From: Ferdinandcohnia sp036962685
Lineage (GTDB): Bacteria; Bacillota; Bacilli; Bacillales; Bacillaceae_L
NCBI RefSeq assembly: GCF_036962685.1
Contig: NZ_JBALOP010000025.1
Location: 1 to 64,000, forward strand
Direction of reading: 5' to 3'
DNA length: 64,000 nt
Numbering within the stretch: the first letter of the stretch is position 1; every line of letters begins with the position of its first letter. Made by a program: the position numbers and the translations under genes. Of the stretch, positions 25,193-33,461 are shown in pieces. The notes under the pieces were generated by a model. It was not told the origin of the DNA, made no database searches, and saw only the letters and a list, made by a program, of their open reading frames with translations.

Positions 25193-25434
25193 TGTCTAGC
25201 TTCAGGCGCCATCGGTTCTCTGGTCATAAGCCAATCGCTTCGGAAGGTAAAGTGCACCTTCTGTCAGCGCTCGTCTTATGCTTGACTTGCACAGGACAAG
25301 GAATGCTTCGACAGCATAATCCTCGCACGAAGAAAATGCATAGCATTTTCGAGGAAGTGCTGACACGACGTTTGCCACAGGACGTGGCAAGAAGTTAGTC
25401 GATGTTCCGCTATCCGGGCGCCTTAGGCTTTTCG
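25193..25434 (+). repeat. Family B structured repeat, long copy before der
   Basis: Starts TGTCTAGCTTCAGGCGCC and ends GGGCGCCTTAGGCTTTTC; GGCGCC occurs at both ends, so they can pair. The interior matches the copy at 13832-14070, including the GCATTTTC and GACGTGGCA segments. With the preceding terminator it fills most of the 399-bp gap before der. Confidence 0.85.
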
Positions 25435-25510
25435 GATTACATAACATTGATTTTCGTCATTTTTTATGTGATATATGTTATAGAGATAAGTTTAGAAGGG
25501 AAGAACGCAT

Positions 25511-26821
25511 GTGGTAAAACCAGTTGTGGCAATTGTTGGACGACCAAACGTTGGGAAATCAACCATTTTTAATCGTATAGTTGGAGAAAGAGTTTCGATT
25601 GTAGAAGATGTTCCTGGAGTAACTAGAGATCGCATCTATAGTTCTGGCGAGTGGCTTAATCAAGAATTCAGTATTATTGATACAGGGGGTATCGACATTG
25701 GCGACGAGCCGTTTCTTGCTCAAATTAGACACCAAGCTGAAATCGCTATTGATGAAGCAGATGTCATTATTTTAATGACAAGTGGTCGTGAAGGTGTGAC
25801 GAGTGCTGACGAAGAGGTTGCGAAAATCTTGTATCGTTCCAAAACACCTGTTGTTTTAGCGGTAAACAAGGTGGACAACCCAGAGATGAGAGCAGATATT
25901 TATGATTTCTATGCACTAGGCTTTGGTGAACCGATTCCTATTTCCGGCTCGCATGGGATTGGGCTTGGTGATTTATTGGATGAAGTCATCAAACATTTTC
26001 CAAAGGGTGGAAATGAAGAATATGATGAGGAAATCATTAAATTCTCATTAATTGGTCGTCCGAACGTAGGAAAGTCGTCACTTGTTAATTCTTTATTAGG
26101 TGAGGAAAGAGTAATTGTAAGTGATATCGCAGGTACAACAAGGGACGCTATTGATACAAAATATAAAGTTGATGGTAAAGAATATGTCATTATTGATACA
26201 GCCGGAATGAGGAAAAAAGGAAAAGTCTATGAAAGTACTGAAAAGTATAGTGTGCTTAGGGCTTTAAAGGCAATCGAACGCTCTGACGTTGTCCTTGTTG
26301 TGTTAAACGGTGAAGAAGGGATTATTGAACAGGACAAAAAGATCGCTGGCTATGCACACGATGCCGGTAGAGCTGTCGTTATCGTTGTAAACAAATGGGA
26401 TGCAGTTGAAAAAGATGAGAAAACAATGAAGGAATTTGAAGAACAAATTCGAGATCATTTTCAATTCCTTGATTATGCACCAATTGTTTTCTTATCAGCG
26501 AAAACAAAACGCCGCATTCATACCTTAATTCCAATGATTGATATGGCAAGTGAAAATCATTCAATGCGTGTACAAACAAATGTCTTGAATGATGTCATTA
26601 TGGATGCTGTTGCAATGAATCCAACACCTACAGACAAAGGTAATCGTCTACGAATTTATTATGTGACACAAGTTGCGGTTAAGCCGCCAACATTTGTTGT
26701 GTTTGTGAATGACCCTGAGTTAATGCACTTTTCCTATGAACGATTTTTAGAAAATCGCATTAGGGATGCTTTTGGATTTGAAGGTACACCAATAAAGCTT
26801 ATCGCGAGAGCTAGAAAATAG
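25511..26821 (+). CDS. der: Ribosome biogenesis GTPase Der (EngA)
   Basis: Essential GTPase for 50S subunit maturation, 436 residues. It carries two GTPase domains in tandem: GRPNVGKST at about 9 with DTGG and NKVD, and GRPNVGKSS at about 183 with DTAG and NKWD. A C-terminal KH-like domain follows and ends FEGTPIKLIARARK. The start is a GTG after AAGGGAAG; an ATG two bases earlier is out of frame. gpsA follows 15 bp downstream, as in B. subtilis. Confidence 0.96.
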   Translation: MVKPVVAIVGRPNVGKSTIFNRIVGERVSIVEDVPGVTRDRIYSSGEWLNQEFSIIDTGGIDIGDEPFLAQIRHQAEIAIDEADVIILMTSGREGVTSADEEVAKILYRSKTPVVLAVNKVDNPEMRADIYDFYALGFGEPIPISGSHGIGLGDLLDEVIKHFPKGGNEEYDEEIIKFSLIGRPNVGKSSLVNSLLGEERVIVSDIAGTTRDAIDTKYKVDGKEYVIIDTAGMRKKGKVYESTEKYSVLRALKAIERSDVVLVVLNGEEGIIEQDKKIAGYAHDAGRAVVIVVNKWDAVEKDEKTMKEFEEQIRDHFQFLDYAPIVFLSAKTKRRIHTLIPMIDMASENHSMRVQTNVLNDVIMDAVAMNPTPTDKGNRLRIYYVTQVAVKPPTFVVFVNDPELMHFSYERFLENRIRDAFGFEGTPIKLIARARK

Positions 26822-26836
26822 GAAGGGGAGGACGTA

Positions 26837-27874
26837 ATGGAGAAAGTAACGGTTGTTGGAGCAGGTAGCTGGGGAACAGCACTTGCACTTGTTCTAGCCG
26901 ACAATGATCATGAAGTTCGGATCTGGTCACATCGTCAAGAACAGGTTGATGAAATCAATACGAAACATACCAATTCCAAATACGTACCATCAATTGAATT
27001 GCCTAAAACGATAATTGGATTTGCGGATTTAGGCAAGGCGTTGGATGATGTGAAGACGATTGTCCTTGCGGTTCCAACAAAAGCAATTCGGGAAGTTCTT
27101 CAGAAAATAAGCCAGGTCATTTCAACACCTTTAACGATTATTCATGTGAGCAAAGGGATTGAACCAGACACATTAAAACGGATTTCTGAAATGATTGAGG
27201 AGGAAATGCCTTCAAATCTTTTAAAAGATGTTGTTGTCCTTTCTGGGCCAAGCCATGCTGAGGAAGTGGTGCTTCGTCATCCAACAACGGTAACCGTATC
27301 ATCAAAAAATATGGAATCGGCTGAATTTGTTCAGGACCTTTTCATTAATCAGCATTTCCGAGTTTATACAAACCCTGATATTGTTGGCGTTGAAATCGGT
27401 GGGGCGTTAAAGAATATTATTGCTTTAGCAGCGGGGATTACAGATGGTCTCGGATATGGGGATAACGCAAAGGCAGCGCTTATTACTCGTGGTTTAGCTG
27501 AAATTTCACGTTTAGGCAGTAAAATGGGCGCTAACCCACTAACATTTGCTGGACTAACCGGGATCGGTGATTTAATTGTAACCTGTACAAGTGTACACTC
27601 TCGGAACTGGCGTGCAGGAAATTTATTAGGTAAAGGGCAAAGCCTTGATGAAGTCCTTGAAAATATGGGAATGGTTGTTGAGGGTGTCAGAACGACAAAA
27701 GCAGCGTATCAGCTAGCTAAAAAAATGGATGTGTCCATGCCAATCACATTCGCATTATATGACGTGCTTTTCAATAATCAATCACCAAAAGACGCAGTTG
27801 ATCAATTAATGGCCAGAGGAAAAACAAACGAAATGGCCGACCTCTTTAATTATCTAGAAAAAGGAACGATGTAA
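26837..27874 (+). CDS. gpsA: NAD(P)H-dependent glycerol-3-phosphate dehydrogenase
   Basis: Makes sn-glycerol 3-phosphate from dihydroxyacetone phosphate for phospholipid synthesis; 345 residues. The Rossmann motif GAGSWGTALA is at residues 7-16, the family signature GVEIGGALKNIIALAAG lies near 185 (catalytic Lys), and GLTGIGDLIVTC near 240. Ribosome site GGAAGGGGAGG. Probably co-transcribed with der. No terminator is seen for about 235 bp after the stop. Confidence 0.96.
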   Translation: MEKVTVVGAGSWGTALALVLADNDHEVRIWSHRQEQVDEINTKHTNSKYVPSIELPKTIIGFADLGKALDDVKTIVLAVPTKAIREVLQKISQVISTPLTIIHVSKGIEPDTLKRISEMIEEEMPSNLLKDVVVLSGPSHAEEVVLRHPTTVTVSSKNMESAEFVQDLFINQHFRVYTNPDIVGVEIGGALKNIIALAAGITDGLGYGDNAKAALITRGLAEISRLGSKMGANPLTFAGLTGIGDLIVTCTSVHSRNWRAGNLLGKGQSLDEVLENMGMVVEGVRTTKAAYQLAKKMDVSMPITFALYDVLFNNQSPKDAVDQLMARGKTNEMADLFNYLEKGTM

Positions 27875-27958
27875 AAAATTATCACACAAACTCCTTTTTT
27901 CGTGCATATGATGTCATGGAGAATAACAAATAGCGGGATTTCCTAACAATTTCGCACA

Positions 27959-28146
27959 GCAAGAAATTCGATTGAGTAAAAACTTTGCACTTTTCTTGCG
28001 GAAAATAGGCATAAGACGATACATTTCATACCGTTTTCGCATAAAATGCAACGTAGTATACTGTGGGTCTGAGCGATTGGGTTAAAGGGAATATTTAGTT
28101 TTACGTTTGCTGAAGTAAAGGTGCCCCTCTTTACTTCAGTTTTTTG
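27959..28146 (+). other. Structured gpsA-yphE intergenic region with distal terminator
   Basis: The 365-bp gap has no gene. It contains an 8-bp stem (27959-27966 / 27992-27999) and a strong terminator (11-bp stem 28110-28120 / 28129-28139, then T6). A TATACT box at about 28058 could start a short RNA of about 80 nt ending at this terminator, but its -35 is poor. The alternative is a long gpsA 3' UTR. Confidence 0.5.
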
Positions 28147-28190
28147 TTTTTACAGTTAACAATATAGCCTTAGTTTAAAGACACGTATTA

Positions 28191-28199
28191 TGATATAAT
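28191..28199 (+). promoter_or_regulatory. Extended -10 promoter of yphE
   Basis: TGATATAAT is an extended -10 (TGnTATAAT), 41 bp before the yphE start. The -35 region is weak. Confidence 0.45.
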
Positions 28200-28239
28200 A
28201 TTTGACGGAATGTTAGAGTTGGACAAGGGAGTGAAAAAG

Positions 28240-28440
28240 ATGACACCAGGATTACTGAAAATGTGGATATCATTTGCGGGAATGGCTTTTATGTTTATAG
28301 CGATTATAGCCATTTATCTAAGTAGATATAAACTAAAGGGCTTCCTAAAAGGAATAGTAGCCACGATTGCATATCTTTTTATGATTCTAGCAGGAATTGT
28401 TATTTTTATTGTTGTGTTTAGCGGGCCTGTTAGTGAGTAA
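28240..28440 (+). CDS. yphE: DUF2768 membrane protein YphE
   Basis: A 66-residue protein with two membrane segments (about 7-26 and 38-60) joined by a basic turn SRYKLKGFLKG. This matches the small DUF2768 family protein that lies between gpsA and yphF in Bacillus. Function unknown. The start at 28240 follows AAGGGAGTG; a longer frame from 28210 lacks support. yphF starts 27 bp downstream. Confidence 0.8.
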   Translation: MTPGLLKMWISFAGMAFMFIAIIAIYLSRYKLKGFLKGIVATIAYLFMILAGIVIFIVVFSGPVSE

Positions 28441-28467
28441 TGATATAAACTTAAGGATGGTAAAAAT

Positions 28468-29187
28468 ATGAGAGTTACTTTACAACTGTTGGTTATTGTT
28501 TTTTCATTATCATTACTAACAGGGTGCCTTTATCCAAAAGATAAGCTTGCCCAAAACCAAATTCCCTATGAGGATCAGATTGTAGCTGTTCAGCGGGCAG
28601 TTGATCAATTTAAAGAAGACTCGGGGGGACTTTTGCCTATTAAAACAAGAGAAATGGAGACCCCAATTTATCAAAAGTATCCGATTGATTTTATTCGGCT
28701 TTCTCCTAAATACATAGCTGAACCTCCTGGTAATGCATATGAAACGGGCGGAGTTTATTTGTATGTTTTAGTAAATGTAGAAACAAACCCTACGGTTAAA
28801 CTTTTAGATGTTCGAATTTCCGAGAAAATTAGTGAACTAAATTTACGAGTGCAAATGTACCGTTCATCAAATGGCTATGCGCCATTTAAGGAACAGTTGC
28901 AAACCAATGTATTTACATTGGATTATAGTAAGCTAGGCTTGAAAGAAGAGCCTTTTGTTGTTAGTCCATTCACAGGGAAAAATTTGCCACTCTTAATCAC
29001 GAACAACAATGAGATTGTTGTAGATTATCGGATTGATTTATATGAGTATTTAACAAAGTATGAGCATACGTATCAAACTGGTGAAGATATTCGAGATCTT
29101 TTAGTCGATAACTCGATGTTCGTTCCCACAAATTCTCTAGCCTATACGATTAACGACAAAAATGAACCAATTTTTTTGGATAATTAA
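28468..29187 (+). CDS. yphF: Lipoprotein YphF
   Basis: A 239-residue predicted lipoprotein with lipobox LLTGC (Cys at about 20). The mature protein has no recognised catalytic motif. Its place between yphE and spoIVA and its size match YphF of B. subtilis, of unknown function. The start follows TAAGGATGG. A long terminator follows, so spoIVA is transcribed separately. Confidence 0.82.
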   Translation: MRVTLQLLVIVFSLSLLTGCLYPKDKLAQNQIPYEDQIVAVQRAVDQFKEDSGGLLPIKTREMETPIYQKYPIDFIRLSPKYIAEPPGNAYETGGVYLYVLVNVETNPTVKLLDVRISEKISELNLRVQMYRSSNGYAPFKEQLQTNVFTLDYSKLGLKEEPFVVSPFTGKNLPLLITNNNEIVVDYRIDLYEYLTKYEHTYQTGEDIRDLLVDNSMFVPTNSLAYTINDKNEPIFLDN

Positions 29188-29193
29188 GTCATG

Positions 29194-29236
29194 AACCCTT
29201 CTTTTAGACATAAACTCTAAAAGAAGGGTTTTTATT
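29194..29236 (+). terminator. Terminator of yphE-yphF
   Basis: A perfect 15-bp stem (29194-29208 / 29216-29230) with a seven-base loop, then a T run. Confidence 0.92.
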
Positions 29237-29352
29237 TTCGATATTTTGTTCAAAAAGTGTAAGAAAAATAGCTTGCTAGGGTGTTTCGAGACGGTCTTTT
29301 TGAACTGAATTTTGCTGCTACATATTATGGGGGGAATTTTTTTCTAGAAATA

Positions 29353-29384
29353 GTCATATTTAATTAGGACAACGTCATACAAAT
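29353..29384 (+). promoter_or_regulatory. SigE promoter of spoIVA
   Basis: GTCATATTT (29353-29361), 14-nt spacer, CATACAAAT (29376-29384), a close match to the SigE consensus. It lies about 70 bp before the spoIVA start, as expected for a mother-cell gene. Confidence 0.82.
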
Positions 29385-29454
29385 ATAATGTCCTAGAATA
29401 TGTAGTAAACGGATAAAATTATCCCAAGAACTGTAAAATCGGGAGGGATCACAC

Positions 29455-30933
29455 TTGGAAAAGGTAGATATTTTTAAAGATATCGCTGAGCGCACCGGTG
29501 GCGATATATATTTAGGAGTCGTTGGTGCAGTAAGAACAGGCAAATCTACTTTCATAAAGAAGTTCATGGAATTAGTAGTCTTACCTAATATCGGTAGTGA
29601 GGCTGATAAGGCTCGTGCACAGGATGAACTTCCACAAAGTGCTGCTGGAAGAACAATCATGACAACTGAGCCAAAATTTGTTCCAAATCAAGCTGTTTCT
29701 GTTCATGTTGATGAAGGGCTAAATGTGAACATACGCCTTGTGGATTGTGTAGGATACACAGTTCCAGGTGCAAAAGGTTATGAGGATGAAAATGGGCCAC
29801 GGATGATTAATACACCTTGGTATGAAGAGCCAATCCCATTTCATGAAGCAGCTGAGATTGGCACAAGAAAAGTCATTCAGGAACATTCTACAATTGGTGT
29901 CGTTGTAACAACAGATGGCTCAATTGGGGAAATTCCTAGACGAGATTATATTGAAGCAGAAGAGCGTGTTATCGCTGAATTAAAAGAGGTTGGAAAACCA
30001 TTTATTATGGTTATCAACACAGTCCATCCTCATCACCCTGAAACAGATGCTCTTCGTAAGGATTTAAATGAAAAATATGATATTCCTGTATTAGCAATGA
30101 GCGTTGAAAGTATGCGTGAAGCAGATGTATTCAATGTTTTACGTGAAGCACTTTATGAGTTCCCGGTTTTAGAGGTAAATGTAAATCTACCAAGCTGGGT
30201 AATGGTCTTAAGAGAAGATCATTGGTTAAGAGAAAGCTACCAGGATGCAGTTAAAGATACAGTCCAAGATATTAAACGTTTACGTGATGTTGACCGCGTC
30301 GTTGGTCAATTTAGTGAATATGACTTTATTGATCAAGCAAGCTTAGCTGGGATCGAAATGGGGCAGGGTGTAGCTGAAATTGATTTATATGCTCCAGATG
30401 ATTTATATGATCAAATTCTTAAAGAAGTTGTGGGTGTTGAAATCCGCGGAAAAGATCATCTCCTGCAGCTCATGCAAGACTTTGCTCATGCAAAAGCTGA
30501 GTATGATCAAGTAGCAGATGCGTTAAAAATGGTGAAGCAAACAGGCTATGGAATTGCAGCACCAGCGCTATCTGATATGAGCCTAGATGAGCCTGAAATC
30601 ATCCGCCAAGGTTCAAGATTTGGAGTTCGCTTAAAGGCTGTTGCACCTTCTATCCACATGATTAAGGTTGATGTGGAATCTGAATTTGCACCGATTATTG
30701 GTACAGAAAAACAAAGCGAAGAATTAGTCCGTTACTTAATGCAAGACTTTGAGGATGATCCACTTTCTATCTGGAATTCAGATATCTTTGGTAGGTCTTT
30801 AAGCTCGATTGTGCGCGAGGGTATCCAAGCAAAATTATCTTTAATGCCTGAAAATGCACGCTATAAGCTAAAAGAAACCCTTGAAAGAATCATTAACGAA
30901 GGTTCAGGCGGATTGATTGCTATCATATTATAA
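29455..30933 (+). CDS. spoIVA: Stage IV sporulation protein A, coat morphogenetic ATPase
   Basis: Polymerising ATPase of 492 residues that forms the base layer of the spore coat on the forespore surface, anchored by SpoVM. It begins MEKVDIFKDIAERTGGDIYL and has a Walker A motif GAVRTGKST (about 23-31). The C-terminus ends GSGGLIAIIL, the part needed for localisation. The start is a TTG after GGGAGGG, as in B. subtilis. It has its own SigE promoter and terminator. Confidence 0.97.
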   Translation: MEKVDIFKDIAERTGGDIYLGVVGAVRTGKSTFIKKFMELVVLPNIGSEADKARAQDELPQSAAGRTIMTTEPKFVPNQAVSVHVDEGLNVNIRLVDCVGYTVPGAKGYEDENGPRMINTPWYEEPIPFHEAAEIGTRKVIQEHSTIGVVVTTDGSIGEIPRRDYIEAEERVIAELKEVGKPFIMVINTVHPHHPETDALRKDLNEKYDIPVLAMSVESMREADVFNVLREALYEFPVLEVNVNLPSWVMVLREDHWLRESYQDAVKDTVQDIKRLRDVDRVVGQFSEYDFIDQASLAGIEMGQGVAEIDLYAPDDLYDQILKEVVGVEIRGKDHLLQLMQDFAHAKAEYDQVADALKMVKQTGYGIAAPALSDMSLDEPEIIRQGSRFGVRLKAVAPSIHMIKVDVESEFAPIIGTEKQSEELVRYLMQDFEDDPLSIWNSDIFGRSLSSIVREGIQAKLSLMPENARYKLKETLERIINEGSGGLIAIIL

Positions 30934-30937
30934 GATT

Positions 30938-30967
30938 TAGGCTCCTTACAAGGGAGTCTTTTTTTTT
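30938..30967 (+). terminator. Terminator of spoIVA
   Basis: Stem GGCTCC with GGAGTC plus flanking pairs, followed by nine T. Confidence 0.82.
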
Positions 30968-31131
30968 GATAATTTTGCATTAGATTTAGAACCGATTTGC
31001 TTACTAAATATGAATATGATAAGCTTTTTACAAAAAAATATAAGTTTTTTGGTGAAATATACATAAAAAGGTAAAGTTTCTGTTGAAATATATTGAATTA
31101 TGTCTAATTATCGTTTATTATAAGGCATGTT

Positions 31132-31197
31132 AGCATCAAGCTTATGTAGAAGATACTTGATGACGTAAGGATTTAAGAGTAATGAATGATCATTCAT
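31132..31197 (+). promoter_or_regulatory. Structured hbs leader with 16-bp palindrome
   Basis: CATCAAG and CTTGATG can pair (about 31135-31161), and ATGAATGATCATTCAT at 31182-31197 is a perfect 16-bp palindrome about 37 bp before the hbs start. It could be an operator or an RNA hairpin. Confidence 0.5.
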
Positions 31198-31234
31198 ATG
31201 ATTTGGATTTATCATTTGGGAGGAGGTGAATGTC

Positions 31235-31507
31235 ATGAACAAAACAGAATTAGTTAACGCTGTAGCTGAAAGTGCTGAACTTTCGAAGAAAGACGCTACA
31301 AAAGCTGTTGATGCAGTTTTTGATTCTATCCTTGAAGCTCTTAAAGGTGGAGACAAGGTTCAGTTAATCGGATTTGGTAACTTTGAGGTACGTGAGCGTG
31401 CAGCTCGTAAAGGTCGCAATCCTCAAACTGGTGAAGAAATCGAAATCGCTGCAAGCAAGGTTCCTGCATTTAAACCAGGAAAGGCGCTTAAAGATGCGGT
31501 AAAATAA
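31235..31507 (+). CDS. hbs: HU family nucleoid protein HBsu
   Basis: Basic DNA-bending protein of 90 residues, MNKTELVNAVAESAELSKKD at the start, with the DNA-gripping arm GRNPQTGEEIEI (about 55-66) and the conserved GFGNFEVRERAAR. It is the main HU of Bacillus. The ATG at 31235 is preceded by GGGAGGAGGTG; the in-frame GTG at 31226 lies in that site and is rejected. It is monocistronic, with a long structured leader and a strong terminator. Confidence 0.97.
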   Translation: MNKTELVNAVAESAELSKKDATKAVDAVFDSILEALKGGDKVQLIGFGNFEVRERAARKGRNPQTGEEIEIAASKVPAFKPGKALKDAVK

Positions 31508-31535
31508 TTTTACATAGAACCTATGTGAAAGATAC

Positions 31536-31570
31536 AAAAAGAGTCGTAGTTTCTCACGGCTCTTTTTTGT
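31536..31570 (+). terminator. Terminator of hbs
   Basis: Stem AAAGAGTCG with CGGCTCTTT (one G-T pair) then T6. A small hairpin ACATAG/CTATGT lies upstream in the 3' UTR. Confidence 0.86.
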
Positions 31571-31595
31571 TTTCTATCCATTAATATGCTAGAAT
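31567..31595 (+). promoter_or_regulatory. SigA promoter of folE-mtrB
   Basis: TTGTTT (31567-31572), 17-nt spacer, TAGAAT (31590-31595) with an extended TGC before it. The -35 lies in the T run of the hbs terminator. Confidence 0.5.
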
Positions 31596-31634
31596 CAATG
31601 GACCGGTAGTTGTGAAAAGAGGAGGGGTTGGGGA

Positions 31635-32201
31635 ATGACTTCCATTGATTATAAAAAAATAGAGCAAGCAGTTACAATGATTTTAGAGGCAATTGGGGAA
31701 GATTCAAGTAGAGAAGGACTAGTTGATACACCAAAACGTGTTGCAAAAATGTATGCCGAAGTTTTCTCAGGCTTACAAGATGACCCAAAAGAATATTTTC
31801 AAACCGTTTTTGGAGAAGAACACGAAGAATTGGTGCTTGTAAAAGACATCCCTTTTTTCTCGATGTGTGAGCATCATCTCGTCCCATTTTATGGTCATGC
31901 CCATGTTGCCTATATTCCAAAAGGTGGAAAAGTAACAGGCTTAAGCAAACTTGCGCGGGCAGTAGAAGCCGTAGCAAAAAGACCTCAATTACAAGAAAGA
32001 ATCACTTCAACTATAGCCGATTCCATTGTTGAAACACTTCAACCCCACGGAGTAATGGTGGTTATTGAAGCAGAGCATATGTGTATGACAATGCGTGGTG
32101 TTAAAAAGCCAGGGGCAAAAACGATTACTTCAGCTGTTCGGGGAATTTTACAAAAGGACCCTGCGGCTCGTAGTGAAGTATTATCCTTAATTAAGAATTG
32201 A
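31635..32201 (+). CDS. folE: GTP cyclohydrolase I (MtrA)
   Basis: First enzyme of folate synthesis, converting GTP to dihydroneopterin triphosphate; 188 residues. The zinc/catalytic motif is FFSMCEHHLVPF (about 73-84) and the second cysteine lies in EAEHMCMTMRG (about 146). In B. subtilis it is called mtrA and is cotranscribed with mtrB, as the 68-bp spacing suggests here. Start after GGAGGGGTTGGGG. Confidence 0.96.
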   Translation: MTSIDYKKIEQAVTMILEAIGEDSSREGLVDTPKRVAKMYAEVFSGLQDDPKEYFQTVFGEEHEELVLVKDIPFFSMCEHHLVPFYGHAHVAYIPKGGKVTGLSKLARAVEAVAKRPQLQERITSTIADSIVETLQPHGVMVVIEAEHMCMTMRGVKKPGAKTITSAVRGILQKDPAARSEVLSLIKN

Positions 32202-32269
32202 CATCTATATAAAATTACGAGATAGTAAAAAAAATGGTTCCTTTACATAGCAGTCAGGAGTGAAGAAGG

Positions 32270-32500
32270 ATGAGTAATAATTCAAACTCAGAATTTATTG
32301 TAATCAAAGCAGTAGAAGATGGAGTGAATGTAATCGGATTAACGAGAGGATCTGATACACGCTTCCATCATTCAGAGAAGTTGGATAAAGGTGAAGTCAT
32401 GATTGCACAATTCACAGAACATACTTCAGCAATCAAGATACGAGGTCATGCAATAATTCAAACAAGTCATGGAGAAACTGAATCAGATTCAAAAAAATAA
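32270..32500 (+). CDS. mtrB: Tryptophan RNA-binding attenuation protein TRAP
   Basis: A 76-residue subunit of the 11-mer ring that, with bound tryptophan, wraps (G/U)AG-repeat RNA. The RNA-contact residues known from B. subtilis TRAP are all present at the same positions: Lys37, Lys56 and Arg58 (KIRG). The tryptophan-pocket loops GLTRGSDT and AQFTEHTS are kept. Its target is the trpE leader at 39855-39947 in this same window. No anti-TRAP gene (rtpA) is in view. Start after AGGAGTGAAGAAGG. Confidence 0.97.
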   Translation: MSNNSNSEFIVIKAVEDGVNVIGLTRGSDTRFHHSEKLDKGEVMIAQFTEHTSAIKIRGHAIIQTSHGETESDSKK

Positions 32501-32522
32501 GCAGGTAAATCCTGCTTTTTCT
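32499..32522 (+). terminator. Terminator of folE-mtrB
   Basis: Stem AAGCAGG with CCTGCTT (32499-32505 / 32511-32517) and a T run. Confidence 0.82.
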
Positions 32523-32562
32523 TTTGCTATAAATAAAACTAAGGGAAAAACTAAGGGATGTA

Positions 32563-32571
32563 TGTTATAAT
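32563..32571 (+). promoter_or_regulatory. Extended -10 promoter of hepS-menG-hepT
   Basis: TGTTATAAT (32563-32571), a perfect extended -10, 75 bp before hepS. No clear -35. Confidence 0.5.
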
Positions 32572-32646
32572 TAACGTTGTTTTATAAAGACTACTATAAA
32601 GACCTTTCATATAGATAAATGGATTATTTAAATTGGGGAAACAAGG

Positions 32647-33459
32647 GTGATTGATTTGCATGACATCAAGGAAATAGTTGCCAATCTTAAGGAGCGTATT
32701 GAGGATAAAACAAAACACTCATACCTTCAAAGATACATGGAAACACCAAGTATAGATGAGGATAAGCTATTACTGTTATACTCTTTGTGCGAGGATTTGC
32801 TTTTACCAAAAGAGCAATTAACAAACTATATAGTAACGACTATGCTTGTTCAGCAGGCGCTAGATACCCATGAAACAGTCCCCAATCGACTTACCTATTC
32901 AGATGAACGGATGCGCGGTCAACAGTTGGCCGTCTTAGCGGGAGACTATTTTAGCGGATTATATTATTATCTTCTCGCTGAAGTGTCCGATATCACCTTC
33001 ATTCGAATACTTGCAGAAGGTATTAAAGATGTAAATGAAGCAAAAATTTATTTGTACCAAATGGAGCATAGACAAATTGATAAGCTTTTTTCATGTGTGA
33101 CAGCGGTTGAATCTGCCGTCTTCCAAAAAATTGTGAAAAGCTTTCAAATAAAAAAATGGGAAGAACTCGTTCAAAACTTTTTATTGTTAAAAAGACTGTT
33201 ACTTGAAAGAGACCAATACTTAGAAGAGGGAAATTCGATTCTTATTAAGACGCTAAAGAAAATAGTCTCTGTGGAAAAACAAGGTCAGAAAACGGATGCT
33301 ATGTATGAATTTAACATGCAGCTTTCTTTTGTAAGTAAAAAGCTTGAACATTCCTTAGAGAGAAACCCTAAAATAAACAAAATGTTACTTAATCGTATAA
33401 ATGAACTACTTCTTAAAGGTAATTCAATAGCAATGAATAAGATTGTGGAAGAAGGGTAA
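32647..33459 (+). CDS. hepS: Heptaprenyl diphosphate synthase component I (HepS)
   Basis: Regulatory/non-catalytic subunit of the two-part synthase that makes the C35 side chain of menaquinone-7; 270 residues, all helical, with RMRGQQLAVLAGDYFSGLYYYLLAE (here RGQQLAVLAGDYFSG) as the recognisable segment and no DDxxD motif, as expected. It works as a heterodimer with HepT. The start is a GTG at 32647, the site upstream being GGGGAAACAAGG. It is the first gene of the menaquinone operon hepS-menG-hepT. Confidence 0.9.
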   Translation: MIDLHDIKEIVANLKERIEDKTKHSYLQRYMETPSIDEDKLLLLYSLCEDLLLPKEQLTNYIVTTMLVQQALDTHETVPNRLTYSDERMRGQQLAVLAGDYFSGLYYYLLAEVSDITFIRILAEGIKDVNEAKIYLYQMEHRQIDKLFSCVTAVESAVFQKIVKSFQIKKWEELVQNFLLLKRLLLERDQYLEEGNSILIKTLKKIVSVEKQGQKTDAMYEFNMQLSFVSKKLEHSLERNPKINKMLLNRINELLLKGNSIAMNKIVEEG

Positions 33460-33461
33460 TT

